Source of the DNA: Suicoccus acidiformans
GTDB taxonomy: Bacteria > Bacillota > Bacilli > Lactobacillales > Aerococcaceae
Length of the DNA stretch: 64,000 nucleotides
NCBI RefSeq assembly: GCF_003546865.1
Contig: NZ_CP023434.1
Location: 1,178,001 to 1,242,000, forward strand
Direction of reading: 5' to 3'
Within the stretch, counting starts at the first letter, position 1; each line of letters begins with the position of its first letter. This document shows positions 46,018-54,798 of the stretch, piece by piece. The notes beneath the pieces were generated by a model, which was given only the letters and a program-made list of their open reading frames with translations, ran no database searches and was not told the origin of the DNA. The position numbers and the translations under genes were made by a program.

Positions 46018-47526
46018 ATGCAAGCGATAGGCTTTGATACAGAGCGTTATTTACAAGAACAATCGCAACAAATATTAGATCGCGTTAAGGAAATCGATAA
46101 ACTATATTTAGAGTTCGGGGGGAAACTTATCGGCGATAAGCACGCTAAACGGGTTCTACCTGGCTTTGATGAAGATGCTAAGATGAAGTTGCTCGCAACG
46201 ATGAAGGAACAAGTTGAAATTATTATTTGTATTTATGCTGAAGATATCGAAAATAATAAAGTGCGCAATGACTATGGGATTACTTACAATGAAGAGGTCC
46301 TGCGTTTAATTGATGAGTATCATGCATACGGCATTCCGGTCAATAGCGTATTATTAACGCGTTTCGCTGGTCAGCCGAATTCAAAAGTTTTTATTAAAAA
46401 TTTAACGAATCGAGGCATTAAAGTATATACCCACCGAGCGATTCAAGGCTATCCTGCAGATATGGATACCCTATTTGGAGAAGAAGGCTTCGCCCAAAAT
46501 CCTTATATTGAAACAACGAAGCCAATTGTAGTCGTCTCTGCTCCGGGAGCTAATAGCGGGAAATTAGCAACCTGCTTAAACCAAGTGTACCATGAGCATC
46601 GACGTGGCCTGAAAGCCAGCTATGCGAAATTCGAGACCTTCCCGGTATGGAATCTTCCCTTAAAGCATCCGGTAAATATAGCGTATGAGGCAGCAACGGT
46701 GGAACTAAATGATGTTAACATGATTGATAGTTACCACTTCGACGCTTATGGTGAGGTGGCGGTCAATTATAACCGTGACATTAATATGTTCCCCGTCGTC
46801 CGACGCATTCTTGAGATGGTGACCGATAGCGAAGCCGTATACCAATCACCCACAGATATGGGCGTTAATTGTATTAAAGCTGGTATTACGGATGAAGAAG
46901 TTGTTATTAAAGCAGCGAATCAAGAAATTATCCGACGCTATTTCGCTATAGAGAATGCTTTTAAGAAAGGCTTGTACGATAATGAAGTGCGCCGACGTAT
47001 GCAAATTCTTATGGAAGAAAGTGGCCTGCAGCCTACGGATCGTAAAGTTGTTCAGCCCGCTCGAGCCTATGCTGAAACTTTACAAGAGCGCCTGGCAACG
47101 GATGAGCATCAATGTGTCATTGCTCTGGAATTACCAGATGGGCAAATTATTACCAGTCGGACCTCTCCCCTAATGGACGCCTCGGCTTCAATTATCGTCA
47201 ATAGCTTAAAGGCTATGGCGAATATTAATGATCAAATCGATTTACTTGCACCGACAATCTTAAATACAATCCAGCAACTGAAAGAAGATGCCTTACATAG
47301 TCGGATTCCTACCTTAACTGCCAACGAAATCCTCATTGCTCTGGCCATCAGTGCGGTGACAAATCCGTCGGCACAATTGGCTTATGAGCAACTCCCTCAT
47401 TTAGAGAATTGCCAAGCCCATGCGAGCTATATTCTCGACTCTGAGAATGAACAGACCTTGAAGCGACTCGGCATCAATATTACCAATGATCCTATCTACG
47501 GCAAAAGAAATTTCTTCCAACAATAA
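46018..47526 (+). CDS. DUF1846 family protein
   Basis: 502 aa of the conserved DUF1846 family (start IGFDTERYLQEQSQQILDRV; VVVSAPGANSGKLATCLNQV with a P-loop-like GANSGK). Members are cytoplasmic, ATP/GTPase-like and of unsettled function, widely present in Firmicutes. A GAGGTGG site precedes the ATG. It is transcribed divergently from folD and ends in a short hairpin (GAGTCC/GGGCTC). Intact. Confidence 0.88.
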   Translation: MQAIGFDTERYLQEQSQQILDRVKEIDKLYLEFGGKLIGDKHAKRVLPGFDEDAKMKLLATMKEQVEIIICIYAEDIENNKVRNDYGITYNEEVLRLIDEYHAYGIPVNSVLLTRFAGQPNSKVFIKNLTNRGIKVYTHRAIQGYPADMDTLFGEEGFAQNPYIETTKPIVVVSAPGANSGKLATCLNQVYHEHRRGLKASYAKFETFPVWNLPLKHPVNIAYEAATVELNDVNMIDSYHFDAYGEVAVNYNRDINMFPVVRRILEMVTDSEAVYQSPTDMGVNCIKAGITDEEVVIKAANQEIIRRYFAIENAFKKGLYDNEVRRRMQILMEESGLQPTDRKVVQPARAYAETLQERLATDEHQCVIALELPDGQIITSRTSPLMDASASIIVNSLKAMANINDQIDLLAPTILNTIQQLKEDALHSRIPTLTANEILIALAISAVTNPSAQLAYEQLPHLENCQAHASYILDSENEQTLKRLGINITNDPIYGKRNFFQQ

Positions 47527-47568
47527 GTGCTTAAGCAAAGAGTCCAATGGGCTCTTTTTTATATTTAT

Positions 47569-47738
47569 TTGTGAATTGAAACACATGCAGCGCACATGTA
47601 AAACCTTTTTGCCCAGACTTAGGCAAAAAACTTTTGTTTAAAAAATCTCTTAACCTCATATGTGTTAGCGTTTTCATTTTCATGAACAATAATTTTTTTT
47701 GAAAAAACCCTTTACAAAACTTTGTGAATAAGTTAACA
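47569..47738 (+). promoter_or_regulatory. adhE promoter region with two Rex-like operators
   Basis: TTGTGAATTGAAACACA (47569-47585) and TTGTGAATAAGTTAACA (47722-47738) resemble the Rex operator TTGTGAA-n4-TTCACAA. The second lies 35 bases upstream of the adhE start. Rex releases DNA at high NADH, which would induce AdhE during fermentation. The right half-sites are imperfect. Confidence 0.5.
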
Positions 47739-47772
47739 TATGGGTGTAATAAAAAAAGGAGGAGCAATTCAG

Positions 47773-50415
47773 ATGACAGAAGAATTAAATGAAACAATTG
47801 AACTTACACCTGAGGAAAATGTAAATCAAATGGTCGAGAAAGCTCTCATTGCCTTAGATGATTTCATGGCCTTAGATCAAGAACAGATTGATTATATCGT
47901 CGCCAAAGCTTCGGTGGCTGCTTTGGACCAACATGGTTACTTAGCAGAATTGGCAGTGGAAGATACAGGCCGTGGTGTATTTGAAGATAAAGCAACCAAG
48001 AACCTTTTCGCCTGTGAGCATGTGACAAATTACTTAAGAGATTTGAAGACCGTCGGCGTGATTGAAGAGGATGAAATTAATGGTTTAACGTATATCGCCG
48101 ATCCGGTTGGGGTTATTTGTGGGATTGTACCAACGACAAACCCTACTTCAACAGCTATCTTTAAATCTTTAATCTCATTGAAAACACGTAATCCAATTAT
48201 CTTCTCTTTCCACCCAGGCGCTATGAAATGTTCAATTGAAGCAGCGCGGATTGTCTATGAAGCAGCTGTGAAAGCTGGAGCACCAGAAAACTGTATTCAA
48301 TGGATTGAGCAACCATCAATGGATGCTACGAATGCTTTGATGAATCATGACGGAGTGGCTACAATTCTTGCAACCGGTGGTAACGCTATGGTTAAATCAG
48401 CCTACTCTTGCGGTAAGCCAGCACTTGGGGTTGGTGCCGGAAACGTGCCAGCTTATATTGAGAAGACGGCTAATGTAAAGCAAGCTGTCCATGATGTTGT
48501 CTTGAGTAAAGCTTTTGATAATGGTATGGTTTGTGCTTCAGAGCAAGCAGCGATTATCGATGAAGAAATTTATGATGACGTTGTTCAAGAAATGAAAGAA
48601 TACCGGGTTTATTTCGTCAATGAAGATGAGAAAGCTAAGATTGAACAGTTTGCCTTCGGTGTCACTGCCTATTCAGATAATGTGGATGATGCGAAGTTAA
48701 ACGCAACAATGGTTGGTCAATCTGCCCACTGGATTGCTGAACAAGCAGGATTTGAAGTACCTGAGGATACGAATATTCTTGCAGTTGAAGTAAGTAAGGT
48801 CGGACCAGATGAGCCATTAACGCGTGAGAAATTATCACCAGTGCTTGCGATCTTGAAAGCTGATTCAACGGAAGATGGCATTAAGAAAGCTTGCCAAATG
48901 GTTGAATTTAATGGACTAGGTCACTCTGCAGCGATTCACACGGATGATGATGAAATTGCTAGAACCTTCGGTGAGAAAGTTAAAGCGATTCGTGTTATTT
49001 GGAACTCTCCTTCTACCTTTGGTGGAATTGGTGATGTTTACAATGCCTTCATCCCTTCCCTAACCCTTGGTTGTGGTTCTTATGGCAATAACTCTGTGGG
49101 CGATAACATCAACGCAGTTCAACTTCTAAACATTAAGAAAATTGGTCGTCGGCGGAACAATATGCAATGGTTCAAAGTGCCCCCAAAGATCTATTTTGAG
49201 CGCAACTCAATCCAATACTTACAGAAGATGAGTGGGATTGAACGGGCAATGATTATCACGGATCATTCCATTGTTGAGCTCGGTTTCTTAGAAAAAATTG
49301 TCCAACAGCTTGAAGCCCGTGAAAACCCTGTGAAGATTGAAGTCTTCTCAGATGTAGAACCCGATCCAGATATTACAACCGTTGAAAAAGGTGCTGAAGC
49401 AATGCGGAGCTTTAATCCTGATACGATTATTGCCCTCGGTGGTGGTTCGGTAATGGACGCGGCGAAAGTTATGTGGCTCTTCTACGAACAACCACAAGTT
49501 GACTTCCGTGATTTAGTTCAGAAATTTATGGATATCCGTAAACGTGCCTTCCGCTTCCCTGACTTAGGTGAGAAAGCTAAATACGTTGGGATTCCAACAA
49601 CTTCAGGGACAGGTGCTGAAGTGACACCCTTTGCCGTTATTTCTGACAAAGCAAACAACCGCAAGTACCCTTTAGCGGACTACTCTCTCTTACCGAGTGT
49701 CGCGATTATTGACCCAGCCTTGGTCTTGAGTGTACCCGCACATATTGCGGCCGATACAGGTATGGACGTTCTAACCCATGCCCTGGAAGCTTATGTATCA
49801 GTTATGTCAAATGACTATTCAGATAGTATTGCCCTACAAGCGATTCAAATGGTCTTTGAATACTTAGAACGCTCTGTAAAAGAGGGAGATTTTGAGTCAC
49901 GCGAGAAGATGCATAATGCTTCAACCATGGCAGGAATGGCCTTTGGGAACGCCTTCCTAGGAATTTCTCACTCAATGGCTCACAAAATCGGTGGTATCCA
50001 CCATACCGTTCACGGACGTACCAATGCGATTCTCTTACCGTATGTTATCCGCTACAATGGTACGAAGCCAGCTAAGTTGTCAAACTGGCCTAAATACAAC
50101 TACTACCATGCTGATAAGAAATACCAAAAGGTTGCTGCCCTACTCGGCTTACCAGCTGCAACGCCTGAAGAAGGAGTAGCATCGCTTGCACAAGCTGTCT
50201 ATGACTTAGGTGAACGCGTCGGTATTCAAATGAACTTTAAAGATCAAGGCATTGATGAACAAGCATGGGAAGATAGCTTAGATGAATTAGCCTTCCTTGC
50301 TTATGAAGACCAATGTACGCCAGTGAATCCACGTCTAGCTGTGGTGGCAGATATGAAAGAGATTATGTCAGACGCTTACTACGGCTATAAAGAACGCCCA
50401 GGCCGCATTAAATAA
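47773..50415 (+). CDS. adhE: AdhE, bifunctional acetaldehyde-CoA/alcohol dehydrogenase
   Basis: 880 aa from ATG 47773 (MTEELNETIELTPEENVNQM), selected because AAAGGAGGAG lies 8 bases upstream; an earlier in-frame ATG has no such site. The N-terminal ALDH domain has catalytic Cys in DNGMVCASEQA. A linker leads to the C-terminal iron-dependent ADH domain (ALGGGSVMDAAK; HSMAHKIGGIHHTVHGRTNA with iron ligands). It reduces acetyl-CoA to ethanol and regenerates NAD+. The enzyme forms spirosomes in related bacteria. Monocistronic, with a strong terminator. Intact. Confidence 0.96.
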   Translation: MTEELNETIELTPEENVNQMVEKALIALDDFMALDQEQIDYIVAKASVAALDQHGYLAELAVEDTGRGVFEDKATKNLFACEHVTNYLRDLKTVGVIEEDEINGLTYIADPVGVICGIVPTTNPTSTAIFKSLISLKTRNPIIFSFHPGAMKCSIEAARIVYEAAVKAGAPENCIQWIEQPSMDATNALMNHDGVATILATGGNAMVKSAYSCGKPALGVGAGNVPAYIEKTANVKQAVHDVVLSKAFDNGMVCASEQAAIIDEEIYDDVVQEMKEYRVYFVNEDEKAKIEQFAFGVTAYSDNVDDAKLNATMVGQSAHWIAEQAGFEVPEDTNILAVEVSKVGPDEPLTREKLSPVLAILKADSTEDGIKKACQMVEFNGLGHSAAIHTDDDEIARTFGEKVKAIRVIWNSPSTFGGIGDVYNAFIPSLTLGCGSYGNNSVGDNINAVQLLNIKKIGRRRNNMQWFKVPPKIYFERNSIQYLQKMSGIERAMIITDHSIVELGFLEKIVQQLEARENPVKIEVFSDVEPDPDITTVEKGAEAMRSFNPDTIIALGGGSVMDAAKVMWLFYEQPQVDFRDLVQKFMDIRKRAFRFPDLGEKAKYVGIPTTSGTGAEVTPFAVISDKANNRKYPLADYSLLPSVAIIDPALVLSVPAHIAADTGMDVLTHALEAYVSVMSNDYSDSIALQAIQMVFEYLERSVKEGDFESREKMHNASTMAGMAFGNAFLGISHSMAHKIGGIHHTVHGRTNAILLPYVIRYNGTKPAKLSNWPKYNYYHADKKYQKVAALLGLPAATPEEGVASLAQAVYDLGERVGIQMNFKDQGIDEQAWEDSLDELAFLAYEDQCTPVNPRLAVVADMKEIMSDAYYGYKERPGRIK

Positions 50416-50444
50416 TCAGTTATCCCCCTAAATAATACCCAGAT

Positions 50445-50487
50445 AAAAAAACACGTCGCTCGATATAATTCGAGGGACGTGTTTTTG
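50445..50487. terminator. Bidirectional terminator, adhE and the convergent gene
   Basis: AAAAAACACGTCGCTCG and CGAGGGACGTGTTTTT form a long stem with A and T flanks on both sides. It serves adhE (plus) and the 151-aa gene (minus), whose stop is 5 bases away. Confidence 0.9.
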
Positions 50488-50491
50488 ACTA

Positions 50492-50947
50492 TTAAACTTT
50501 ACCATATTCACTGACTTTGACAACGGGTTGTCCCTTGACGTTGTAGACCCATTCTTTCACCTTTTTGCCATCAGCCATGGTTACTAGCAGGCGATCGCGG
50601 TAAGGTTCAGCTAACTCATCAAATAAGTAAGTTTCGTCATCTAGGCCAAGCTGCTTGCGTTTGGCTTCGATTTCTCCTGGGCTCAACTTCTGATAGGAAC
50701 GACTTGGTAACTCCCCTTCGATTTCTCTTTCTTCGATACGGTACACATAATTATCGTCATCATAGAGAATTTCTAAGGCACCAGAATTCGTGCGAACATG
50801 TTGGACATCTTTATAATGCTCCTTGTGAAGTTCCCACCAAGTCTCGATTCCCTTCAGCGCTTCTTCTTCTGTTTTATAGGAACCGTGCTCCTTACGGACG
50901 TTATCCCGTTTGTTAATCCAATAATTGGTGTAGACTGTTTGGCTCAT
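50492..50947 (-). CDS. Conserved hypothetical protein, 151 aa
   Basis: Soluble, charged protein (start MSQTVYTNYWINKRDNVRKE), with no membrane segment or known catalytic motif. A GGAGGTATTGG site supports the ATG. It shares a terminator with adhE. I do not recognise the family. Confidence 0.7.
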   Translation of the reverse strand: MSQTVYTNYWINKRDNVRKEHGSYKTEEEALKGIETWWELHKEHYKDVQHVRTNSGALEILYDDDNYVYRIEEREIEGELPSRSYQKLSPGEIEAKRKQLGLDDETYLFDELAEPYRDRLLVTMADGKKVKEWVYNVKGQPVVKVSEYGKV

Positions 50948-51054
50948 TCCAATACCTCCTCTGCAATATAGTCTATCATATCACATAATTATTAATTTTC
51001 TAAGAAATATGTTCGAAAAAAGACACTGCCGAAGCAGTGACTTACTAGAATGGC

Positions 51055-52954
51055 TTAGCGAGTTTTGCCGAAGTAGGCATTAATTCCATTGACTAAACCT
51101 TGAACCAATTTCTGTGATAGGTTGGATCGGTAATGCGGTTAAACTCGGCGTGATGGTACATGAAGCATAATTCTACCAAGGTAACTGGTACGTCTGTTGT
51201 ACGCGTTACGTGTAAGTTTTGTGGGCGTGCTCCCATGTCACGTGCCCCTGTCTCACGAATTAAAGCATTCTGAATCGATTGTGATAAACGACGTCCTTCA
51301 GGGATAATATTCGTACCATGGTGATGTGGTATTGTACGGTAGCCTGGCTCATCAATTGATGGATCGTGGTATAGCGTTACAATCCCTTGAGCTGTTCCTG
51401 GAATAGGCATCGCATTATGGTGAATACTAATATAGGCGTCTGGCATAATTTGGTTTGGTTCTTTCCGGCGATCACGTAAGTCGACGTAGGCATCTGTTGT
51501 ACGTGTTTCATGAACTACATAACCTTGTTGTCTTAAGCAATTCGCTAATTGATGCGTGATGTTTAAGTTTAAATCTTTCTCGGCAACACCTCGGTTCGCC
51601 GCGCCTGTTTCGCGACCACCGTGTCCTGCATCAAGATAAATAACATTAACGGCTTGGGGTACTTGAAGGGCTGAACCAAATGGTACGTAGCCGGCGATAT
51701 GACCATTAGCATTCACTAATTCAAGATAAGTTGTCCCGCCTTGCGTTACTTCACGGTTTACGCGGAAAAGTTGGCTGAAGTAGTCGTTAGTACTCAATTG
51801 ACGTCCACCAGCGCTTAAGCTTGTCAAGAATGGCTGGTTTTGATCGTTAATCTTCACATCATAATTAACTTGTCTAACTGTACCATTCACGTATGGTTGT
51901 TCAGTTGATGGAACGCTTGGAGCCACTAGACGGGTCGCATTCGACGTATTTGCTGAAGAAGTTGAACCTGTTGGTTGGCTAACAATCAGTTTATCACCTG
52001 CGTAAATATAATTTGACGACAAGTTACTCCATTACTTTAATCGCTCAACCGTTACACCGTTTGCTGAAGCAATGCGATATAAGTAATCATCTGGGCGGAC
52101 AGTATAGGATTTCGCCGGTGTTTGTTGACTTGCTGGTGTCGTTGGCGTTGTTTGAGGCGCTGATGTCGCTGTTTGTGTAGAACTTGGCGCAGAGACAACT
52201 AGGCGGTCGCCAGGGTGGATTAAGTTGGAAGATAAGTTATTCCACTGTTTTAACTGGGCAACGGTTACGCCGTTTTGTTGGGCGATGCGATTTAAGTAGT
52301 CGCCCCTATAAGTTTTGTTCGTTGCGTGGCTTTGATTCGCTGTTTGTTGAGGTACACTTTGATTGTTTGCTGGTGCTTGAGTTGTTGGTGTGGCTACATG
52401 CAATTGATCACCAGAGTAAATATAATTTGATGATAAATTATTTCATTGTTTTAGTTCGTTTACGGTGCCCCCATAATTATTAGCAATGCGATATAAATAA
52501 TCACCCGGTTTAACTGTATAGACCGAGCCAGAGGCAGTATTCGCTATTGTCGTTTGCCCTGTATTCGCTTGAAGCGTAGTAGTCACGGTGCTTGCTGGTG
52601 TCTCTTGAACAGCAGGTTGAGTTGTTGGATCAGGTTTACTTAAGTTTAAGCTGGTACCTGGATAGATAGAGTTGAGTTGAGACCGTTTAATGATTGTAAC
52701 TCAGATACTGCCATGCCATTTTTGGTGGCGATAGAATACAAGGTATCACCGGCTTGAACTTGGTGTGAAGTTGGTAATTCATGAGCAGCTACAGCGTTAG
52801 CGACCATACCAATTGCCGTCAATGCGACAAGTAATACGGACGGCATAACCCACTGCCCTTTTCTTTTATAAAGTTTAGTGCGATGCATATTTTCATTATT
52901 AAAATTCATTCTTTTATCGGTAAATGATACATCCTCCAAACTTCTCGTGTTCAC
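51055..52954 (-). pseudogene. LysM-repeat N-acetylmuramoyl-L-alanine amidase with four lesions
   Basis: The ancestral product had a cytoplasmic N-tail, a membrane/signal segment (VMPSVLLVALTAIGMVANAV), four LysM repeats and a zinc Amidase_3 domain (VIYLDAGHGGRETGA, AYISIHHNA, TLVELCFM). Lesions are a 5-bp tandem duplication (GTTGA twice, 52671-52680) in LysM1 and TGG to TGA (52443-52445) in the LKQW linker of LysM2. LysM4 has a TAA (52032-52034) where LysM3 has Gln, and a one-base loss lies near 51111-51120, so the true tail GLVNGINAYFGKTR is out of frame. All segments between lesions stay open, so decay is recent. It was a peptidoglycan hydrolase for cell separation or lysis. Confidence 0.88.
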
Positions 52955-53013
52955 TTTCCAAGGCCTAAGCGGGCTAAATTTAGAATTGGAATGAGCTAAA
53001 ATTTAAATATAAA

Positions 53014-53052
53014 TAAGCGTCAATCACTAATGATTACTTAGTAATTGACGCT
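53014..53052 (-). terminator. Terminator of the yjdM-like gene
   Basis: AAGCGTCAAT and ATTGACGCTT pair with a 19-base loop holding a further ACTAA/TTAGT pair. It starts 5 bases after the minus-strand stop. Confidence 0.75.
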
Positions 53053-53056
53053 TAAA

Positions 53057-53401
53057 TTATTTCTTCACAAATTCAGACTTTAACCCAACGCGGCCTACAC
53101 CATCAACTTTAGCGTCGATATCATGACCGTCAGCAGAGTCTGGCACAAGGCGGATGCCTTTAACTTTGGTCCCTTGTTTAATCGTTTGAGTAGCCGACAA
53201 CTTCAAATCTTTAATAACGGTAACTGTGTCTCCATCTTCAAGGACATTTCCGTTAGCGTCACGGATCAGCAAGGCTTCTTCAGCTGCTGACATATCAGCG
53301 TCGGTCCATTCATGGGCACATATCGGGCAAATATACATAACGCCGTCCGTATAAGTCAAATCAGAATCACATTGTAGGCAATTTGGTAGGTTTGTTTCCA
53401 T
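53057..53401 (-). CDS. YjdM/PhnA-family zinc-ribbon protein
   Basis: 114 aa. An N-terminal zinc ribbon (CLQCDSD...CPICAHEW) is followed by a small SH3-like beta barrel (DGDTVTVIKDLKLSATQTIK, GIRLV). This is the PhnA/YjdM family, once named for alkylphosphonate uptake, though that role is not supported. It follows the permease by 18 bases and may share its T-box-controlled transcript. Intact. Confidence 0.88.
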   Translation of the reverse strand: METNLPNCLQCDSDLTYTDGVMYICPICAHEWTDADMSAAEEALLIRDANGNVLEDGDTVTVIKDLKLSATQTIKQGTKVKGIRLVPDSADGHDIDAKVDGVGRVGLKSEFVKK

Positions 53402-53419
53402 GTCTAGTCTCCTTCATCA

Positions 53420-54064
53420 TTAATCGGATTGAGCAAGTTTCCTCTCTAAGCGATTCATCAGCTGAGATACTGTAAACGTCAGAATAAAATAAATTAAAGC
53501 AGCAAATAATAGGGGCGTAAACGTTGTATACGTTGCTCCACGTACAGTATCAGAGGCGAACATTAAGTCACGAATACCTAAAACCGAGACAATGGACGTC
53601 TCCTTAATTAACACCGCAAATTCATTCCCAATCGCTGGCAGAATATTCTTGACGGCTTGGGGTAGAATAATTTTGCGGAAGGTAGTAGATTGATTTAAGC
53701 CAAGTGCTCTAGCGGCCTCTGTTTGGCCTGAGTCAACGGCTTGAATCCCACTCCGCATAATTTCACTCATATAGGCTGTAGAATTAATAGTAATCGCCAT
53801 AACAGCTGAAACAAAGTCATCTAAATAAATGCCAAACATCGGCAAGCCAAAGTATACTAAATATACTTGCACAAGTAAAGGCGTCCCCCGAATAACCTCT
53901 ACATAGAAACGGCAAATGGTATTAAAGAAACGATTGCTAGATAGGCGTCCTAAAGCCATTAAAGCCCCTAAAGGCAAGGATAGAATCACCGAAGCGAAAG
54001 CTAGCGAGATAGTGTAAACTGTTCCATCAATAAATAAGGGGAAATACTCCGCAATAATTTGCAT
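53420..54064 (-). CDS. Amino-acid ABC transporter permease
   Basis: 214 aa with about five membrane segments and the EAA loop EAARALGLNQSTTFRKIILPQA (split here by length: EAARALGLNQ then STTFRKIILP) that contacts the ATPase. It belongs to the polar amino-acid (HisM/GlnP) permease group. No substrate-binding protein or ATPase gene adjoins it, which is unusual; partners must be elsewhere. A T-box leader precedes it, so expression rises when a specific tRNA is uncharged. Intact. Confidence 0.9.
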   Translation of the reverse strand: MQIIAEYFPLFIDGTVYTISLAFASVILSLPLGALMALGRLSSNRFFNTICRFYVEVIRGTPLLVQVYLVYFGLPMFGIYLDDFVSAVMAITINSTAYMSEIMRSGIQAVDSGQTEAARALGLNQSTTFRKIILPQAVKNILPAIGNEFAVLIKETSIVSVLGIRDLMFASDTVRGATYTTFTPLLFAALIYFILTFTVSQLMNRLERKLAQSD

Positions 54065-54083
54065 ATTTTATCACATCCTTAAC

Positions 54084-54310
54084 AAAAAAATTCTCTATAC
54101 CCACCCATAGATGAGTATAGAGACGTTGAATACGTGGTACCACTCTAATTCAGTAAGCGACTGCTTACCCTCTTAACATTAACGCTGTTACACGAGAAAG
54201 TGTCGAACACTCTCTGATCTCCTTGGTGCGGTTCAATAATTGCATCCTTGCAAGCTTCCACCGTCCTTGCATCGCTCTATTTCAACAATTACCTACTCTC
54301 CAGTTCATCG
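54084..54310 (-). promoter_or_regulatory. T-box riboswitch, possibly arginine-specific
   Basis: On the minus strand the T-box bulge AGAGTGGTACCACG (54133-54146) is followed by a terminator (TCTCTATAC/GTATAGAGA, 54092-54123) and seven T. Stem I is visible: AGTAGGTAATTG pairs with CAATTATTGAAC. After it comes GAACCGCACC, where by comparison with GAAUGGCACC-type loops the specifier would be CGC (54228-54230), that is Arg. An uncharged tRNA would block termination and switch on the permease downstream. The T-box itself is secure; the amino acid is tentative. Confidence 0.88.
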
Positions 54311-54380
54311 ATGACTTAGAGTTATTCTAGGCCAATCCGTTGGGAAAGTCAATGCTAAATTAAAATTGGTTAAGAAAAAA

Positions 54381-54740
54381 TTATGCTGATTGGATAAAAT
54401 CCTTGATTTCATCCTCAGACATACTGCTGTCACTGCGCACACTAATGGTGTCGCCTTGACTATAGAGTAAACTTGGGACAGTTTTCATATCGTAGGTTTC
54501 TCGTAAAGCATTAACTTCGTCCAATTGCTCAGGTTTTTCTGAATCGAGAAAATAAGCCGGGCGATTCGCTTCTTTAACCACAGCACTGAGCTTAGGAAGA
54601 AATTTCTGGCAATAAGGACAAGTAGAACGGCCTACAAATAAAATGGTCTCCTCACCTGACTCAATCGCTTCTTGCGCTGCTTCAGGTCCAACTTCTTCAA
54701 AGTGATCTGCAATTAATTGCTCAAATCTTTCTGAATTCAT
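54381..54740 (-). CDS. Thioredoxin-like protein with CPYC site
   Basis: 119 aa with a thioredoxin fold and active site GRSTCPYCQKFLP, the same CPYC as glutaredoxins. The cis-proline is in MKTVPSLLY. It resembles the bacteriocin-accessory (PedC-type) thioredoxins of lactic acid bacteria. No signal peptide, so it is probably cytoplasmic. An AGGAGCG site precedes the start. Intact. Confidence 0.85.
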   Translation of the reverse strand: MNSERFEQLIADHFEEVGPEAAQEAIESGEETILFVGRSTCPYCQKFLPKLSAVVKEANRPAYFLDSEKPEQLDEVNALRETYDMKTVPSLLYSQGDTISVRSDSSMSEDEIKDFIQSA

Positions 54741-54798
54741 CTTAACACGCTCCTTTTCTATATTTTAGCTCAATTGTTCATAAATAGATAGCAATATG

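Noticed and set aside
52443..52445. TGA read as Trp (genetic code reassignment) because it replaces the Trp of LKQW in a LysM repeat
   Set aside because: TGG is used for Trp everywhere else, other genes end in TGA, and the same gene has three further lesions including a TAA.
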